Positions 6,729-15,801 of a stretch of 21,092 nt of DNA are shown here, piece by piece (position 1 is the first letter of the stretch; every line of letters begins with the position of its first letter). The DNA is from Motiliproteus sp036960405. GTDB taxonomy: Bacteria > Pseudomonadota > Gammaproteobacteria > Pseudomonadales > Balneatricaceae. The position numbers and the translations under genes are program-made. The notes under the pieces were generated by a model, which was not told the origin of the DNA, made no database searches, and saw only the letters and a list, made by a program, of their open reading frames with translations. Location: contig JBALWS010000078.1 of NCBI GenBank assembly GCA_036960405.1, positions 1-21,092 of the forward strand, written 5' to 3'.

Positions 6729-8444
6729 ATGGATAAATTAACGCACTTCAAGTGGAAATATTTGGGCCTGCTGTTAACGGCTGGTGTGATGGCGGGAACG
6801 CTACCGGGATGTGGCAGCGGTAGTGGTATCAGTAGTAATGAAACTGGCCCCGATGATACAGCGCCTACTGTCACTGTGACTCCCGCTGATGGCGCTACCG
6901 ATGTTGAGCGCAATGCCGTGATCAGCGCCACATTCGATGAAGATATGTTTGCCATCACCGTCGACGAGAGCGGTTTCAGCTTAAGTGATGGCAGCAACGT
7001 AAACGGTACGCTGAGCTTTGATGCGATGGCCAATGTGGCCACCTTCACCCCCTCTGACAAGCTTGCAGTGCTGACCCGATACAACGCAGTTCTTGCCGGG
7101 TCGATTACCGATCTGTCCGGTAATCCGCTCGCGCCAGTGAATTTGAGCTTCACCACCGCTGACGGAACCTGGGGCTCTGAGGGGCTGGTTGAGAGCCAAT
7201 CCAACGATGCCGGCAACCCAGGTATCGCTCTTGCCGCTAACGGCGATGCCATCGCGGTATGGGAGCAGCAGGACGGAGTTCTTGTCAACATATGGGCCAA
7301 TACCTACAGTGCCGACAGTAGTAGTTGGGGAACCGAGGTACTGATTGATAGTGAAGATCTTGGAGATGCGCATGACCCCAAAGTTGTCGTCGATGACAAC
7401 GGCAATGCTACGGTGGTGTGGCAACAACATGATGGTACCCGCGAAAATATCTGGGCCAGCCATTACAGCGCCAGTAGTGCTAGCTGGGGCAGTGCGGCGT
7501 TGATAGAAAATCAGGACTCCGGCAGCGCTGAGCGCCCGGAAATTGCGATGGATGTGAACGGTAACGCCATGGTTATCTTGGCTATAGGCTCAGACCTCTG
7601 GGCCAATTATTACAATGCGAATGGCAGTTGGAGCGGGGAGATTAATATCGATAACGATAATCAATATATTAATTCGCCCAGCGTTGCTTTTGATAGCGAT
7701 GGCAACGTCGTTGCGGTGTGGCAGCAGTATCACAATCCTGCTCCCTACCTAAACAACATCTGGGCTAACCACTACACGGCGGGGTCCGGTTGGGGGGCCG
7801 CACAACTGATTGAAAACGATGACATCTATAATGGATCCAACCCCCAGGTGGCGGTCGAACCTAGTGGTAATGCAATTGCGATCTGGATTCAATACGATGC
7901 GACCCATATAAATCTACACGCCAGTCGCTATGACAGCACAACAGAGCGTTGGGAAGCCTCGGAGGTTATCAGCAGCATAGCTCAAGGAACCTATGCAACT
8001 ATAAGTGGGCACAAAATCGCCTTTGCTGCAGATGGTAGCGCCATAGCGGTGTGGCAGCAGTCGATAGGTGATTCTCCTTCTGTGTCAGATATCATCGCCA
8101 GCCACTATAGCGCAGCAACGGGTTGGGGCAGTGCCAGCGTCATCGATAGCATCGCTGACTACGATGTCTATGAGCCAAAGATTGCAATGGATAGAAATGG
8201 CAACACGCTCGCATTATGGGGCCAGGAAAACAGTGCCTTTTCCAACGATATCTGGGTCAATCGTTATATTGCGGGCAGTGGCTGGAGTGGAGCGCAAATC
8301 ATCGAAGGCAATACTGATCCAGTACTCGATGCGGATGCTTACCAGATCGCTATGAATAGTAACGGAGAGGCGATGGGGATATGGCAACTCGAAAATGACG
8401 ACACCGAAACCGATGCCCATATCTGGGCCAATCGTTTTGAGTAG
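6729..8444 (+). CDS. Secreted lipoprotein with Ig-like (Big_5) domain and eight propeller-like repeats
   Basis: A 571-residue protein. The N-terminus has a signal with lipobox LPGC (Cys28), followed by a Gly/Ser linker and a Big_5-type Ig-like domain (about 44-143: TAPTVTVTPADGATDV, then NAVISATFDEDM, ending LAPVNLSFTTADG). From residue 147 eight repeats of about 48-60 residues follow, each of the form W-G/S-x-x-x-x-I-x-x ... P-x-[IV]-A-[FM]-x-x-x-G-[ND]-x-[IV]-A-[VI]-W-x-Q ... N-I-W-A-N-x-Y. Such GNA-x-AVWQQ repeats are typical of predicted beta-propeller or sialidase-like folds; no catalytic residues are evident. It should sit in the outer membrane or cell surface. It lies between an OmpR-type regulator and a triple-SBP kinase and may be a surface ligand-binding partner; this is inference. 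The last repeat ends exactly at the C-terminus. Confidence 0.8.
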   Translation: MDKLTHFKWKYLGLLLTAGVMAGTLPGCGSGSGISSNETGPDDTAPTVTVTPADGATDVERNAVISATFDEDMFAITVDESGFSLSDGSNVNGTLSFDAMANVATFTPSDKLAVLTRYNAVLAGSITDLSGNPLAPVNLSFTTADGTWGSEGLVESQSNDAGNPGIALAANGDAIAVWEQQDGVLVNIWANTYSADSSSWGTEVLIDSEDLGDAHDPKVVVDDNGNATVVWQQHDGTRENIWASHYSASSASWGSAALIENQDSGSAERPEIAMDVNGNAMVILAIGSDLWANYYNANGSWSGEINIDNDNQYINSPSVAFDSDGNVVAVWQQYHNPAPYLNNIWANHYTAGSGWGAAQLIENDDIYNGSNPQVAVEPSGNAIAIWIQYDATHINLHASRYDSTTERWEASEVISSIAQGTYATISGHKIAFAADGSAIAVWQQSIGDSPSVSDIIASHYSAATGWGSASVIDSIADYDVYEPKIAMDRNGNTLALWGQENSAFSNDIWVNRYIAGSGWSGAQIIEGNTDPVLDADAYQIAMNSNGEAMGIWQLENDDTETDAHIWANRFE

Positions 8445-8486
8445 CCTGAGCCGATTACTGAAGATGGCGTTTCAGGATTTGTGATT

Positions 8487-8510
8487 CAGGAGGGTGTATG
8501 TACCCTCCTG
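8487..8510 (+). repeat. Strong hairpin between lipoprotein and kinase genes
   Basis: CAGGAGGGT (8487-8495) and ACCCTCCTG (8502-8510) form a perfect 9-bp stem with a 6-nt loop GTATGT. No T-run follows, so it is not a standard terminator; it could slow transcription, stabilise the lipoprotein mRNA end or bind a factor. The kinase gene starts 112 bp later with a weak ribosome region. Confidence 0.55.
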
Positions 8511-8622
8511 GTCCAAACGGGTAACGCTGGTAGCCGAGACCGCAGGCTATTTTCTAAATTGTCGCATCTTCCTGATAAACCAATTAGATTACCTCCCATA
8601 AATTCTCTAATAACATAACAAT

Positions 8623-11600
8623 ATGCGCATTAAAAATATCGGCGTTTGGTTATTCTTTACTCTTAGCTTGTTGGTTTTAAGCGGCCCAGGTTTTGCTGCG
8701 GATAACCCCCACAACTTCCGGATCGTTACCGAGGAGTTCCCCCCCTACAACTACACCAAAAATAACGGTGAGATCGTGGGCATCTCCACCGAGATCGTGC
8801 GTGAGATTGTTAAAAGAACAGGCCATCCCGACAACATAGAAGTCATGCCCTGGGAAAAAGGTTACCGGCTGACCCAGCAACAGGATGGCATCGTATTATT
8901 TTCCACTACCCGTACGCCTAGCCGTGAAAAACTGTTCAAGTGGGTTGGCCCCATCGTGCCCAATAATTTAGTCTTTTTCGCCCGCAGAGGTTCCGGCATA
9001 TCGCTCAACAACATTGAGCAGGCCAAGCAAGTCTCTGCCATTGGTGTCTACAAAGATGATTTTGGTGAACTCTGGTTGCAGGAAAACGGGTTCAATAATC
9101 TTGATGCGGCCGTTGAGAACAGCCTGAATGTGGCCAAGCTTATCAATGGAGATATCGACCTGTGGATAGCCAACGAACTGACCGGCAAACACATGCTTGC
9201 CCAAGCAGGTGTTGAGAACCAGGTTGATAAGATTTTCGATGTCCAGAAAGATTACATGTTCATCGCCTTTAGCAAGAACACTCCCGACAAAATCATTGAG
9301 CAGTGGCAAAAATCGCTTGATGAAATCAAATCTGATGGTACCTATGCGCAGATTTTTAGCGAGTGGATCATGTTCTCCTTCACCGATGACCTAAGGCCTG
9401 AGACTCAACAACAGATCGTTCTGACAGAAAGTGAGCAGGCGTGGATTAAGCAGCACCCGGTTATCCGAATGGCACCCGATCCTGATTATGCTCCGTTCCA
9501 GTTCAGGGCAGAGAATGGCCGCTCAAAAGGGGTGGCGGATGACTACCTTCAACTTGTCGGTCAAAAACTGGGGTTACGTTTTGACTCCGTTCAGACAGCA
9601 AGCTGGGGCGATTCACTCAAGCTGGTAAAAGATCATAAGGCCGACCTGGTCGCTGTGGCGGCGAGAACCGATGAGCGTATGGAATATCTGCGCTTTACCG
9701 ATCCTTATGTCGAGTTTCCGGATGTCATCATTACCCGCACCAGTCATACCAGCGTGTCTTCCCTTAAGCAGCTAGAGGGAAAAACGATCGCCTCTATTGA
9801 GGGGTTTGCTATTAACAAATTCCTAAAGCAGAAGCATCCTGACATTACTGTGATTATGGCGCCTGACGTTAAAAGCGCACTGCAAAAAGTGTCGCTGGGA
9901 GAGGCTGATGCTGCCGTTATGAACATCGCCACAACCAGTTACACCATAGAGAAGTGGAATATCACCAATCTACGTATCAATGAGTTGGCCGGTTTTTCAT
10001 ACAAACTCGCGTTTGCCTCACGTCGAGACTGGCCGATGCTAAACCAGTTATTGGACAAGGCGCTGAATGCTATCTCAGAGGATGAAAAAAGACAGATTTT
10101 AAGGCAATGGATAGCCATCACCCCAGATCGCACTGAAGCAGATGTAGAGCTGGCGTTTACTCCAGAGGAGGAGCAATGGCTGGATGATAACCCAATAATC
10201 CTGGCTGCCTCAGATCCAAAGTGGGCACCGATGGAATTTATTGATGACAAGGGCAATTTTTCCGGCATGGTGGCCGACTACATGGGGCTGATGGAAAAAA
10301 GGCTGGGGATAAAGATCGAGTTAATTCCCCAGGATAGCTGGAGTGATGCGTTAGAAAGCGCTAAACAGCGCAAGGTCTCTATGCTCACCTCTGCAGCCAG
10401 AACCCCTGAGCGTGACAAGTACATGCTCTTTACCGAACCCTATCTGGAGTTGCCCGCGGTCATTATTGTCAACAACAGGGCCGAGGGGATATCTTCAATG
10501 GCCGATCTGCGCGGCAAGAAGGTGGCTGTTGTTAAAGACTACGGCACCCATGACTTTCTGAAAAAAGGTTTTCCCTATCTGGAGCTGTTACCCGTATCAG
10601 ATATCAATAGCGGACTCTACGACGTCTCATACGGCAAGGCCGATGCATTTGTTGGCAACATCGCTTCCGCCTCCTATTTTATAGAGAATAACGCTATCCA
10701 GAATCTTCGTGTGGCGGGAGAGTCGGGTTATGTTTTTGAACTGGGTATCGCCTCAAGGAATGATTCGCAAGCGCTGCATCAAATTCTGCAAAAAGGACTG
10801 GCTTCGATCACAGCAGATGAGAGACAGGTTATCTATCGAAAATGGATCGGGCTCAAGTCCAAAGCGTGGAAGCTGACCAAGGAGCAGCTCATCGCACTGT
10901 TCGCCATTGCGGGGGCACTGCTGATCATTGCAGTTCTTTTCTGGACCGTTGTTCTCAAAAGAACGGTTAGAACCCGAACCGTTGAACTGGAACAATCCCT
11001 TGCTCGCTCCCGTGCCATTCTGGAATCGACCACCGACGGTATTCTGGTAGTCGACAAGAAAGGAGGGATTTACAGCTTTAACCAGAAATTTCAGGAGATA
11101 TGGCGTTTTCCTGAAGCCATTGCGAATGCAAAGCAACAAATGGCGTTCACCGAATACGCCATGAAGCAGTTAAAAGACCCGCAAGGGTTTCTCAAAACAA
11201 TGAAAGAGCTGTCTCACCAGGTAGATCTTACCAGCTCGAGTATCTTACTTTTTAAAGATGGCAGAATTGTTGAGCACGCCACGCGGCCTCAGCAAATTGG
11301 CAATGAAAACATCGGTATCGTGTGGAGTTTTCGGGATATTACCCAACAGAGAAAGGGGGAAGAAGATCTGAAAGCGGCCATGCAAGCGGCCGAAAACGCC
11401 AATCATGCCAAAAGCAATTTTCTGGCCACCATGAGCCATGAGATGCGCACCCCGATGAATGCAGTTTTGGGTATGTCACACCTGGCCTTAAAGCATGAAG
11501 CCTCACCAAAGCAGCGTGACCGTCTTAACTCGATCCAGATGGCGGCCAGGTCATTACTGGGGTTGATTAGTGACATCCTTGACCTCTCTAAGATCGAAGC

Positions 11601-13530
11601 GGGCCACCTGGAACTGGAAAGGATTGAGTTTGATCTTGATAGATTGTTGGAAAGTACCGCAGTGGTTGCAGGGTATCAGGCGCTAAATCAAGGGCTGGGT
11701 TTTGCGATACATGTTCGCCGCGATGTGCCCCGAAGATTTGTTGGTGATCCACAGCGCCTCGGACAGATCCTGCTTAATCTGGTGGGAAATGCAGTGAAGT
11801 TCACCGATTCGGGAAAGGTTGAAGTCAATGTTTCGGTTGCTGAGCGTAGCGACGATCAGCTCTGTTTGCGTTTTGATGTATCCGATACCGGGATAGGCCT
11901 GACGCGCCAGCAGACTGAGGTGATTTTCAGCGCCTTTACCCAGGCAGATAGTTCGACCACCCGCCGCTATGGCGGTACAGGGCTTGGTCTGAGTATCTCC
12001 AGTAAACTGGTAGATAAGATGGGAGGGACACTGGAAGTGGACAGTGAACCCGGTCAAGGCAGTACCTTTAGTTTTACCGTCTGGATGCGGTTAGTGGGTG
12101 GCGAGATCCGCCGAGCCGATGAGACCGTTGAACTGGCCGAGAGCCAAATATTGCTGGCGGGGTCGCAGTTTGCCAATCTCGGTGCGCTGGCCGAACTGCT
12201 GCAGCGTGCCGGTGCTAGCGTGATCGTCATTGACGATGCGGGCCGCGCCATGGCGGGCCAGAACGAGGGCAAGTTACCTTTCGATCTGATCGTTGTCGAT
12301 ATTCGTGATGCGCGTGAACAGGACTGGTACCGGCTAAGCGCTGAACTCCCCCCCCAGGCTGTTGTCCTGTTACTGGCAGACCATGAACTGGAGTTAACCG
12401 AGCCCAACAAGGTGAGCTGTTTGCACGGTCCCATTACGCCGTTCTCACTGACCCGCGCGGTAGCCATGGCCCTTGGGCAACAGATTCCAGATAGTAGAGA
12501 CTTATCAGCAGCTAGCCTTTCCAAACTTGGCGGACGGCGGGTTTTACTGGTCGAAGATAACATCATGAACCAGCAAGTGGGTCGAGGCTTACTGGAAGAG
12601 TGTGACATAGCGGTCACTATTGCAGCTGATGGCATGACAGCCCTTAAAATCCTGGATCAAGCAAGCTTTGATCTGGTACTGATGGATATCCAGATGCCAG
12701 GTATGAATGGCTATGAAGTGACCCGGGTTATACGTCAGGATTCGCGCCTAAATGACCTTCCGATCATTGCGATGACCGCTCATGTGATGGAGGATGTCCG
12801 TCAATGTTGCATGGATGCAGGGATGAATGATTTTATCACCAAGCCGATTGAGCCCGAACGCCTGTATGCCGTTCTCAGCCAGTATATTGAGTTGATCAAA
12901 CCCACCCCGACGGACGATACGCAACAGCAACAGAATGTCGCTCTGTTTGGAAAGCTACCGGGTATCAATGTTAGCCAGGGGCTATTCCACACCGGTGGAA
13001 ACGTGGGGCTGTATGAAAAGTTGTTGCGAGAATTTGGATGCACTCATGCGAGCGATGCGGTAACCCTCAAGAGCCTACTGGAACAGCGTCAGGACGAAAA
13101 AGTGCGCCGGCTAGTGCATTCGCTAAAGGGTATTAGTAGTAGTCTCGGAGCTGCTGAGCTGCAACGGCTTTACCAAAAGATTGAACAGCATTTACCGGAT
13201 CAGGTTAGCGATGTTGATATTAATGCGCTGCTGAAAGCACACCAACGGGTGCTGGATGGCATTAACCAGCTTCCGCAAGTTGTCGTACATCCGCTGGCAA
13301 ATACAGCGGCTGAGAAAACGTCCTGGAACGAACTGGTGGTGCAAATGGAGGGCTTGCTTAAGCAGGGTAATGTTCGCGCATTGGGTCTGTTATCAGAATG
13401 TGTGTATCATCTGGACGAAACTCAATCTGAGCTGATGGAAGAGCTGACACAACGACTGGAAGGTTACCGATTCGATGATGCTATCAAGACCCTGAGGCTG
13501 CTAGATACCAAGATGAATCTAAAAGAATGA
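8623..13530 (+). CDS. Hybrid sensor histidine kinase with three periplasmic solute-binding domains (BvgS/EvgS-like)
   Basis: A 1635-residue membrane kinase. After a signal segment (about 7-25) there are three tandem bacterial family-3 solute-binding (Venus flytrap) domains at about 30-250, 280-500 and 522-742; the second and third are clearly alike (IRMAPDPDYAPFQFRAENG and ILAASDPKWAPMEFIDDKG; FTDPYVEFPDVII and FTEPYLELPAVII). One transmembrane helix (about 756-779) leads to a coil and PAS domain (about 800-905), HisKA with H939 (SHEMRTPMN), HATPase with N-box LNLVGNAVKF and DTGIGL around D1088 and GGTGLGLSIS. A degenerate receiver-like region follows (about 1175-1290), then a true receiver (D1355 in LVLMDIQMPGMNG) and an HPt domain with H1499 (HSLKG). 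The chain is a complete phosphorelay sensing periplasmic small molecules. BvgS and EvgS normally have two such sensor domains, so three is unusual. The REC-GGDEF gene follows 10 bp later. Confidence 0.93.
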   Translation: MRIKNIGVWLFFTLSLLVLSGPGFAADNPHNFRIVTEEFPPYNYTKNNGEIVGISTEIVREIVKRTGHPDNIEVMPWEKGYRLTQQQDGIVLFSTTRTPSREKLFKWVGPIVPNNLVFFARRGSGISLNNIEQAKQVSAIGVYKDDFGELWLQENGFNNLDAAVENSLNVAKLINGDIDLWIANELTGKHMLAQAGVENQVDKIFDVQKDYMFIAFSKNTPDKIIEQWQKSLDEIKSDGTYAQIFSEWIMFSFTDDLRPETQQQIVLTESEQAWIKQHPVIRMAPDPDYAPFQFRAENGRSKGVADDYLQLVGQKLGLRFDSVQTASWGDSLKLVKDHKADLVAVAARTDERMEYLRFTDPYVEFPDVIITRTSHTSVSSLKQLEGKTIASIEGFAINKFLKQKHPDITVIMAPDVKSALQKVSLGEADAAVMNIATTSYTIEKWNITNLRINELAGFSYKLAFASRRDWPMLNQLLDKALNAISEDEKRQILRQWIAITPDRTEADVELAFTPEEEQWLDDNPIILAASDPKWAPMEFIDDKGNFSGMVADYMGLMEKRLGIKIELIPQDSWSDALESAKQRKVSMLTSAARTPERDKYMLFTEPYLELPAVIIVNNRAEGISSMADLRGKKVAVVKDYGTHDFLKKGFPYLELLPVSDINSGLYDVSYGKADAFVGNIASASYFIENNAIQNLRVAGESGYVFELGIASRNDSQALHQILQKGLASITADERQVIYRKWIGLKSKAWKLTKEQLIALFAIAGALLIIAVLFWTVVLKRTVRTRTVELEQSLARSRAILESTTDGILVVDKKGGIYSFNQKFQEIWRFPEAIANAKQQMAFTEYAMKQLKDPQGFLKTMKELSHQVDLTSSSILLFKDGRIVEHATRPQQIGNENIGIVWSFRDITQQRKGEEDLKAAMQAAENANHAKSNFLATMSHEMRTPMNAVLGMSHLALKHEASPKQRDRLNSIQMAARSLLGLISDILDLSKIEAGHLELERIEFDLDRLLESTAVVAGYQALNQGLGFAIHVRRDVPRRFVGDPQRLGQILLNLVGNAVKFTDSGKVEVNVSVAERSDDQLCLRFDVSDTGIGLTRQQTEVIFSAFTQADSSTTRRYGGTGLGLSISSKLVDKMGGTLEVDSEPGQGSTFSFTVWMRLVGGEIRRADETVELAESQILLAGSQFANLGALAELLQRAGASVIVIDDAGRAMAGQNEGKLPFDLIVVDIRDAREQDWYRLSAELPPQAVVLLLADHELELTEPNKVSCLHGPITPFSLTRAVAMALGQQIPDSRDLSAASLSKLGGRRVLLVEDNIMNQQVGRGLLEECDIAVTIAADGMTALKILDQASFDLVLMDIQMPGMNGYEVTRVIRQDSRLNDLPIIAMTAHVMEDVRQCCMDAGMNDFITKPIEPERLYAVLSQYIELIKPTPTDDTQQQQNVALFGKLPGINVSQGLFHTGGNVGLYEKLLREFGCTHASDAVTLKSLLEQRQDEKVRRLVHSLKGISSSLGAAELQRLYQKIEQHLPDQVSDVDINALLKAHQRVLDGINQLPQVVVHPLANTAAEKTSWNELVVQMEGLLKQGNVRALGLLSECVYHLDETQSELMEELTQRLEGYRFDDAIKTLRLLDTKMNLKE

Positions 13531-13540
13531 GCGATAAGCG

Positions 13541-14482
13541 ATGAACGAACGGCGTGAGACCGTCCTGGTGGTGGATGATAAGCCATACAATCTTCACTTA
13601 TTAATCGAGGTGCTCAGCGACAGCTATGAAATTCTGGTGGCAACCAGCGGCGCGGAAGCGATCAAACGAGTACATTCCGATACCCCTCCTGATCTGATTC
13701 TTCTCGATATCGTGATGCCTGAAATGGATGGCCTGCAGGTTTGTCGCAAACTGAAAGGCGATGCTGCTACCAGCCATATTCCGGTGATTTTTGTGACCGC
13801 TAAAGGTGATATTGCAGACGAAACTGAAGGTCTGGCCGTTGGCGCGGTTGACTATATTTCAAAACCGATCTCGCCAGCGATAGTGCTGGCACGCGTGAAA
13901 ACACACCTGAAACTGAAAGCTCAAACCGATCTGCTCACCCGGCTCTCGATACAGGATCAGTTAACCCAGCTACCTAACAGACGTCACTTTGACAAATGCC
14001 TGGACGATGAGTGGCGGCGACATATGCGTACCAGCTGTGCGTTTTCCATTGTGATGATGGATGTTGATCACTTTAAGCAGTACAACGACAATTATGGGCA
14101 CTATGCAGGTGACGAGTGTTTGCAGCAAGTTGCATCGGCCCTGAATAGTGTGGTCCAGCGTGCCGCAGAGGTGGTCGCACGCTTCGGTGGCGAGGAGTTC
14201 GTCGCGCTGCTGCCGATGACCGATAATGCCGCCGCGATGGAAATGGGCAACCGCTTCCGCCAGCAGGTTGAGGCGCTTGGACTCAAGCATGAGCACTCTT
14301 CAACTGGCGACTGCGTTACCATCAGCATCGGTGTTGCTACCTGTATTCCCAAAGAGCACACTGACCCCCGGCTGTTACTCGAAACGGCTGACCGAATGCT
14401 CTACGATGCCAAAAAGAAGGCCCGCAACTGTGTTGTTGGGGGCACCCTCAATAAAGATGAAAACCTGGTCAGAAGTGAATAA
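13541..14482 (+). CDS. Response-regulator diguanylate cyclase (REC-GGDEF)
   Basis: A 313-residue two-domain protein, 10 bp behind the hybrid kinase and surely in its operon. The receiver has acidic residues in LVVDDKP, acceptor D56 (LILLDIVMPEMDG) and K108 (YISKPIS), so it is phosphorylatable. The GGDEF domain (about 140-300) contains FSIVMMDVDHFKQYNDNYGH, the active-site loop GGEEF (216-220) and ISIGVAT. The inhibitory I-site RxxD before the loop is RAAE (207-210), a Glu for Asp, so product inhibition may be weak. It would make c-di-GMP from two GTP in the cytoplasm when phosphorylated by the kinase's HPt. This looks like a WspR/PleD-class output. Confidence 0.93.
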   Translation: MNERRETVLVVDDKPYNLHLLIEVLSDSYEILVATSGAEAIKRVHSDTPPDLILLDIVMPEMDGLQVCRKLKGDAATSHIPVIFVTAKGDIADETEGLAVGAVDYISKPISPAIVLARVKTHLKLKAQTDLLTRLSIQDQLTQLPNRRHFDKCLDDEWRRHMRTSCAFSIVMMDVDHFKQYNDNYGHYAGDECLQQVASALNSVVQRAAEVVARFGGEEFVALLPMTDNAAAMEMGNRFRQQVEALGLKHEHSSTGDCVTISIGVATCIPKEHTDPRLLLETADRMLYDAKKKARNCVVGGTLNKDENLVRSE

Positions 14483-14589
14483 TCATTTTTACGAAAGTTG
14501 CTTTTGAAAAAAAACCTCATCTTTTTGTTGCTGAAAAATACCAAAAACTCCAATCTCATATCGTAACAAAACATAATTTAGACCCAGCG

Positions 14590-14612
14590 TCCTACGACCA
14601 CTGTAGGATTTT
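14590..14612 (+). terminator. Probable weak terminator after the diguanylate cyclase gene
   Basis: TCCTAC (14590-14595) pairs with GTAGGA (14603-14608) around a 7-nt loop, followed by TTTT. It lies about 110 bp after the stop, inside the 261-bp convergent gap before the alpha/beta hydrolase end; the rest of this AT-rich gap shows no gene. Confidence 0.5.
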
Positions 14613-14743
14613 GATCTTATTGCACGCCGAATAACAGAGCACAAACAGCCTATTGCTGAGCGGCTCTTCGCCGAAAAATTTAAACACAAAACAGAATACA
14701 ACAAGGCTTAATCTGGGCAATCCAAACCAAGCCCTACATCAAC

Positions 14744-15736
14744 TCAAACCAACCGGTAATGATTCTTCACCTCTACACCATCCTCGACAAACGCCTTTCT
14801 GGTTTTTATTTGGTCCCTGTCGATACTCGATAGCACTTGTATCACATCGGATAAGATATCTTTGTGGTAGCGGTGTGAACTGTGAACCGAAACCGTTTCC
14901 CCTACCCGGTCTTTATATTTGGCGATCGAATCTTTATTGGCGTGCTGTTTAGCATCGACCACCACCACATTGGGAGGCAGGTTGCCGTAGTCATTAGCGC
15001 CATGTCTGCCTAGACGGTTGGCGCCAAAACGTTTGGCACTGGAGGCTTTTAAAGCCCGGTCATGCTTGGAGTAATAGACGTGAACCCGCCTAGAGAAATC
15101 GGCGATGTACTGCCCCTTGCCGTCCGCTTCGATATCTCCCGAGGCAATATCGGGCGCTAGCAAAACGGTCTCATCGAACAACATCCGCCCTGTCGGGTTA
15201 CCCAGCTCATCCGACAGGTACTCCGCCCCTTTGCGAAGCATATAGTTGCCCATCGAATGGGCGATGCAGAACGTCGAGGAGAAGCAATCTTGTTGATTGC
15301 GAGTGGCCAGATCATTGATATCGAGTAAAAAGCGGGTAAAAGCGCCTACCGAATCCCTGACCTCTTCTCGATCCGACAGATAGTAAGCAGTCTTTCCGGA
15401 AGAGGGCCACGAGAAACCGATAAGAATCAGGTTACCACCACACAGCGGCGACAGATGTTTATCGAGGTCATACAGTTCGTCGATACTCTCCTGATAATCA
15501 TTGTTAAAGCCGTGAATATAAATACCCACTTTTGGCGTTACACCCTTAATCTCTTTGATCTCTTTGAGCTTTGACAACAAGGCGGTCTCAAACCCGCGTC
15601 GACCACGTTTGTTAAATTTGTCCTTACCTCGAGAGGCGTTGTTGTAGTCGTACAGGTAATCAAATTTCTTATTGCGCTGCTCTTCATCACCATATTTGCC
15701 GTTAATAATGCGCCTGTTAGTAACCATGAAAATCAT
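14744..15736 (-). CDS. Alpha/beta hydrolase of the DUF900 type (putative esterase/lipase)
   Basis: A 330-residue hydrolase preceded by a perfect AGGAGG ribosome site. There is no signal peptide. Features of an alpha/beta hydrolase in order: oxyanion segment YIHGFNND (73-80), GFSWPSSG (107-114), nucleophile elbow AHSMG with S161, an acid candidate D226 in YYSKHDRAL, and a C-terminal histidine candidate among H285/H288/H291 (VHSSHRYH). DUF900 proteins are predicted esterases of unknown substrate. It lies 65 bp after nahK on the same strand, so it may be the last gene of a nosP-nahK transcript or have its own promoter. Base use is more AT-rich than in the neighbouring nahK, which hints at a different origin. 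Confidence 0.8.
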   Translation of the reverse strand: MIFMVTNRRIINGKYGDEEQRNKKFDYLYDYNNASRGKDKFNKRGRRGFETALLSKLKEIKEIKGVTPKVGIYIHGFNNDYQESIDELYDLDKHLSPLCGGNLILIGFSWPSSGKTAYYLSDREEVRDSVGAFTRFLLDINDLATRNQQDCFSSTFCIAHSMGNYMLRKGAEYLSDELGNPTGRMLFDETVLLAPDIASGDIEADGKGQYIADFSRRVHVYYSKHDRALKASSAKRFGANRLGRHGANDYGNLPPNVVVVDAKQHANKDSIAKYKDRVGETVSVHSSHRYHKDILSDVIQVLSSIDRDQIKTRKAFVEDGVEVKNHYRLV

Positions 15737-15801
15737 GGGACACCTCCTGTGAGAGAATGGGTACAGCCAAACAGGATTAAATATAGTCCACGATCAAATT
15801 A

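Noticed and set aside
14640..14690. CGGC-TCTTC-GCCG hairpin as terminator of the hydrolase gene
   Set aside because: In the minus-strand direction the T-run comes before the stem, not after it.
14489..14704. 71-residue minus-strand frame in the gap after the diguanylate cyclase gene
   Set aside because: It starts with TTG without a ribosome site, is basic and unlike a known family, and lies in an AT-rich convergent gap.
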